Part shown: positions 8,716-10,474 of the stretch, piece after piece
How positions within the stretch are numbered: the stretch's first letter is position 1
Layout: each line of letters begins with the position of its first letter
NCBI RefSeq assembly: GCF_000003605.2
Contig: NW_003145297.1
Location: forward strand, 63,765-74,238
DNA: 10,474 nt
Reading direction: 5' to 3'
From: Saccoglossus kowalevskii
Taxonomy: Eukaryota > Hemichordata > Enteropneusta > Harrimaniidae
Made by a program: the position numbers and the translations under genes
The notes under the pieces: model-generated
The model's input: the letters and a program-made list of their open reading frames with translations, nothing else
Told to the model about the DNA's origin: nothing
Database searches by the model: none

Positions 8716-9195
8716 CGCTTGTTCATTTAACACCGGCACACTAATCCAATGAAGTCAAGAAGCGTCATATGACGTACGTAACACATTCACTGTCATAAAT
8801 CTGTTCATGTACTGTCAAATGCACATAACTATTGGCTATATATTCTACTCTGATTGTGAGCTGTTATCAGTTTGTACTACAATAATTAAATACATAATAA
8901 ATAATCTGCCAATTAAATTAATTAATTAAGCAAATTAATCAGACGTACATAGTTGAAAGAACTCTTGTGAAGCAATTAAGATCTGAAACATTTGGTATTT
9001 TTGACACTGCTGAATGTACGGATATGAACGAACGGGCACTGGATGTGGTAGCGTTTTGTAATCTGTCAGTGAGTTTGATTAAAATGATAAATCCTACTGG
9101 CCCAACCTGTGAAATAGCAGCTGTACCATTATTGCTACCTTTTCTATATAACTTACAAAATTACCACTGGTGAGAGAGCATACGTAAATATAAAA
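8716..9195. other. Region without a recognised gene, with a CRE-like cluster
   Basis: A perfect 12-bp palindrome cgtcatatgacg lies at 8763-8774 and runs into gacgtacgtaac, so two TGACG half-sites sit close together. Bases 8880-8940 are A/T-only-like sequence with ttaattaattaa. A plus-strand frame is open to the TGA at 9171-9173 and its first ATG is at 9024. The peptide includes MNERALDVVAFCNLSVSLIKM, but I know no matching family and do not call it. Confidence 0.4.
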
Positions 9196-9234
9196 CTTGT
9201 CCTAGGGGTAACTCGAGCTGTTCGAGTTGACAAG
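9196..9234. repeat. Hairpin-forming inverted repeat
   Basis: The arms cttgtc (9196-9201) and gacaag (9229-9234) enclose a second pair, aactcga (9210-9216) and tcgagtt (9222-9228), around a 5-base gctgt loop. An 8-base one-sided bulge separates the two stems on the left arm. There are thirteen pairs in all. I see no element boundaries around it, so its role is unknown. Confidence 0.6.
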
Positions 9235-9453
9235 ATGTTACGTTTATTGCCCAATGAATCTGACATTTCAACTAATAACATTTTTTTATGCATATGCAGA
9301 TTTTCCTCAGTTGACAATGAAATAGGTCTTGTGTAATACCTACTGGATTTTCTACTCCTGTTAATCAGCCAGCACATTGTGTAGAGAATAGTATAACCAG
9401 TCAACGACATAGCCAGTATATTGGTCTTAGTTGAAAGATATGATGGTTGAGTT

Positions 9454-9519
9454 CAATGAAGTTGCAATGTAATTTCAATGACATTACAATGACATCTAAA
9501 TGAAGTTACAGTGGGTGAT
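9454..9519. repeat. 11-bp minisatellite, five to six diverged units
   Basis: Units begin at 9454, 9465, 9476, 9487, 9498 and 9509, exactly 11 bases apart. They read caatgaagttg, caatgtaattt, caatgacatta, caatgacatct, aaatgaagtta and cagtgggtgat. The (c/a)aatg core is constant in the first five. Phase is strict although the second half of each unit varies. An 11-base period is close to one helical turn, so each caatg faces the same side of the DNA. It is not a multiple of three and lies in no sustained frame. Confidence 0.8.
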
Positions 9520-9989
9520 TCTGTTTCAATTCTAAAACAGATTACGCATGCTACAATGGTCACTTCCAGTTTAATACCATGGTATGTGGATTAAAGAGAG
9601 GGTCCACCTCATTTCGAAGTCATATGATATTTGTACTATGAGAGTTAAATCGAAAGATATTATTTATTTTACTACCTGTTGTTATAGTATGTTGACGGTC
9701 ATTTGGCGAACACTCAGTAAAATGAGTTTTGTGGTACCGGATTGAAGATGAACGCTTGTTGAAGCCAATATTTCATTATCATGCTCAACATTAGCTCTAA
9801 AACAGAGCACATTGAAATCTAGAAATTATGCCCTACAAATGAATGACAAGATGATATGGCATAGTTCATACCAGGTTTTTAAAACTTTAGACCTGAAAAA
9901 AATTGGTTATATTATTAAGTAACTAAGATGTTGAATTTGATGAAACAAATAATGTTCTTACCCTTCTTACCCTAATTACCATTATGTTG
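9520..9989. other. AT-rich DNA without a gene
   Basis: No open frame of note and no domain on either strand. It contains ordinary AT-rich sequence up to the microsatellite tail of the LINE at the right. If that LINE ends near 9990, this stretch is the insertion target side. A target-site duplication cannot be checked because the 5' end of the LINE lies outside the window. Confidence 0.5.
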
Positions 9990-10066
9990 TATAATAATAA
10001 TAATAACAATAACAATACAGCAATAAATAATAACTAATAAATATTGATAAATAATAATAATATTAA
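9990..10066 (-). repeat. TTA/ATT-rich microsatellite tail of the LINE
   Basis: The plus strand shows an (ATA)n-like run beginning ataataataataataacaa and continuing with aacaat and aataaata variants to about 10066. On the LINE's strand this is a (TTA/TTATT)n tail immediately 3' of the stem-loop. It is imperfect, consistent with age. It marks the likely 3' terminus of the insertion. Confidence 0.8.
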
Positions 10067-10075
10067 TCTATGGCT

Positions 10076-10121
10076 GGGAAACAGAAATTAGCTCATGCAG
10101 AGCTAGTCTAGTCTGTTTCCC
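10076..10121 (-). other. Nested stem-loop in the LINE 3' UTR
   Basis: The outer arms gggaaacag (10076-10084) and ctgtttccc (10113-10121) form 9 perfect pairs. Inside them tagctc (10089-10094) and gagcta (10100-10105) form 6 more around the loop atgca. Internal single-stranded segments of 4 and 7 bases separate the stems. In well-studied LINEs such as eel UnaL2, a 3' stem-loop next to terminal short repeats is what the element's reverse transcriptase recognises to start target-primed reverse transcription. Position here, just before the microsatellite tail, fits that role. Both stems are still perfectly paired although the ORF end shows signs of age. Confidence 0.75.
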
Positions 10122-10262
10122 ATCAAAATATATTTTTAAATAGCTATTTATTAAAAAGGGCAATCAAGTAGACAGAAAAAAAAAAAAAAAACTTTTTTAC
10201 AATGGTTTGCTTACACACCGATACATGTTTGTATGCCTCTATATATACATATTGAAATATAA

Positions 10263-10472
10263 CTATGGATGATTACAGTGGATTAAATAGTTTTTCACTT
10301 CTTTTTTAAAATTTGCTCGAATACGAATCAATTGGATATCCAGGGTTAAGCTGTTCCAAATTTTAGTTCCCTGGTAATCGACTGAAAACTGACCCAAATT
10401 TGTCTTGTTCATTGGTAGAAGAAAGTTTGAATTATCCCTTGACCTAGTGTGATAATGGTGAGTATGGAAATT
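10263..10472 (-). CDS. LINE reverse-transcriptase ORF, C-terminal fragment
   Basis: The minus strand is open from the window edge to a TAG at 10263-10265, giving 69 residues. The fragment starts NFHTHHYHTRSRDNSNF and contains the hallmark tail of CR1/L2/jockey-type reverse-transcriptase ORFs: an H-T-R segment (residues 8-10), then LGQFSV (26-31), then the YQGTKIWNSL box (33-42), then DI (45-46) and FKKEVKNYL (55-63) before the stop. In this family the tail follows the polymerase thumb and ends the protein, so the natural C-terminus is present. The usual LP after WNS reads LT, a likely substitution. There is no stop or frameshift in the visible part. The polymerase core and endonuclease lie outside the window. 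Confidence 0.85.
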   Translation of the reverse strand, partial: NFHTHHYHTRSRDNSNFLLPMNKTNLGQFSVDYQGTKIWNSLTLDIQLIRIRANFKKEVKNYLIHCNHP

Positions 10473-10474
10473 GA

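Larger units (their letters stand above)
9990..10474 (-). mobile_element. 3' end of a CR1/L2/jockey-like non-LTR retrotransposon (LINE), cut by the window edge
   Basis: Read on the minus strand from 10474, this holds the C-terminal end of the reverse-transcriptase ORF (to the stop at 10263-10265), about 140 bases of 3' UTR including a T16 run (plus-strand A's, 10176-10191), a nested stem-loop (10121-10076) and a TTA-rich simple-repeat tail (about 10066-9990). LINEs of the CR1/L2 group commonly end in short microsatellite repeats rather than poly(A), with a 3' stem-loop recognised by their own reverse transcriptase. The rest of the element extends beyond 10474. Many such copies are 5'-truncated, so the full length is unknown. 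Confidence 0.85.

Noticed and set aside
8967-9173. Plus-strand frame with a balanced-looking peptide
   Set aside because: The upstream end is a GTG; the first ATG is at 9024. No family is recognised and no splice or promoter signals adjoin it. It is left as a note in the regional entry.
9153-9410. 85-codon minus-strand frame
   Set aside because: No ATG at its upstream end and no motif; it overlaps the hairpin at 9196-9234 and is probably chance.
1-10474. tRNA, rRNA and CRISPR signals
   Set aside because: No convincing tRNA A/B-box pair, no rRNA-like block and no regularly spaced palindromic repeats were seen on either strand. The one GTTCGA word (9220-9225) is part of a hairpin, not a tRNA arm.

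Overview
The window looks like intergenic or intronic DNA of an animal, most likely a marine invertebrate. By eye it is roughly two-thirds A+T. It has simple-sequence tracts, short minisatellites and no dense operon-like coding. The only protein-coding signals I recognise belong to two decayed retroelements. One is a Ty3/Gypsy-type relic whose integrase signal follows the protease. That order is known from Gmr1-like elements, which were described in deuterostomes, so a deuterostome is a weak preference rather than a conclusion. I found no complete host gene, tRNA, rRNA or CRISPR array.

Layout. Bases 1-2040 are AT-rich non-coding DNA with a (TA)n tract (274-315) and a CTCF-like site (220-233). 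Bases 2053-2250 carry a tandem duplication of about 65 bp. A less AT-rich, exon-like minus-strand reading frame lies at 2322-2528. Bases 2640-5935 hold no recognised gene, only short repeats and scattered E-boxes. Bases 5936-7663 contain a Gypsy-like relic on the minus strand. From 7367 down to 6340 it reads gag coiled coil, gag core, protease and integrase N-terminus, with many frame changes. Two similar stretches of about 80 bp (5936-6011 and 7578-7663) flank it in the same orientation and may be LTR remnants. Bases 8200-8800 carry a candidate promoter: a perfect CLEAR/E-box palindrome 32 bp upstream of an ATGGCG start with a 56-codon frame. Bases 9196-9519 hold a hairpin and an 11-bp minisatellite.

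The right edge (about 9990-10474, minus strand) is the 3' end of a CR1/L2/jockey-like LINE, cut by the window edge. It keeps the C-terminal tail of the reverse transcriptase, a 3' UTR, a nested stem-loop and a TTA-rich microsatellite tail. The two elements are unrelated insertions and do not work together. Nothing here amounts to a new multi-gene system. The most informative signals are the intact LINE 3' recognition structure and the protease-then-integrase order of the Gypsy relic.
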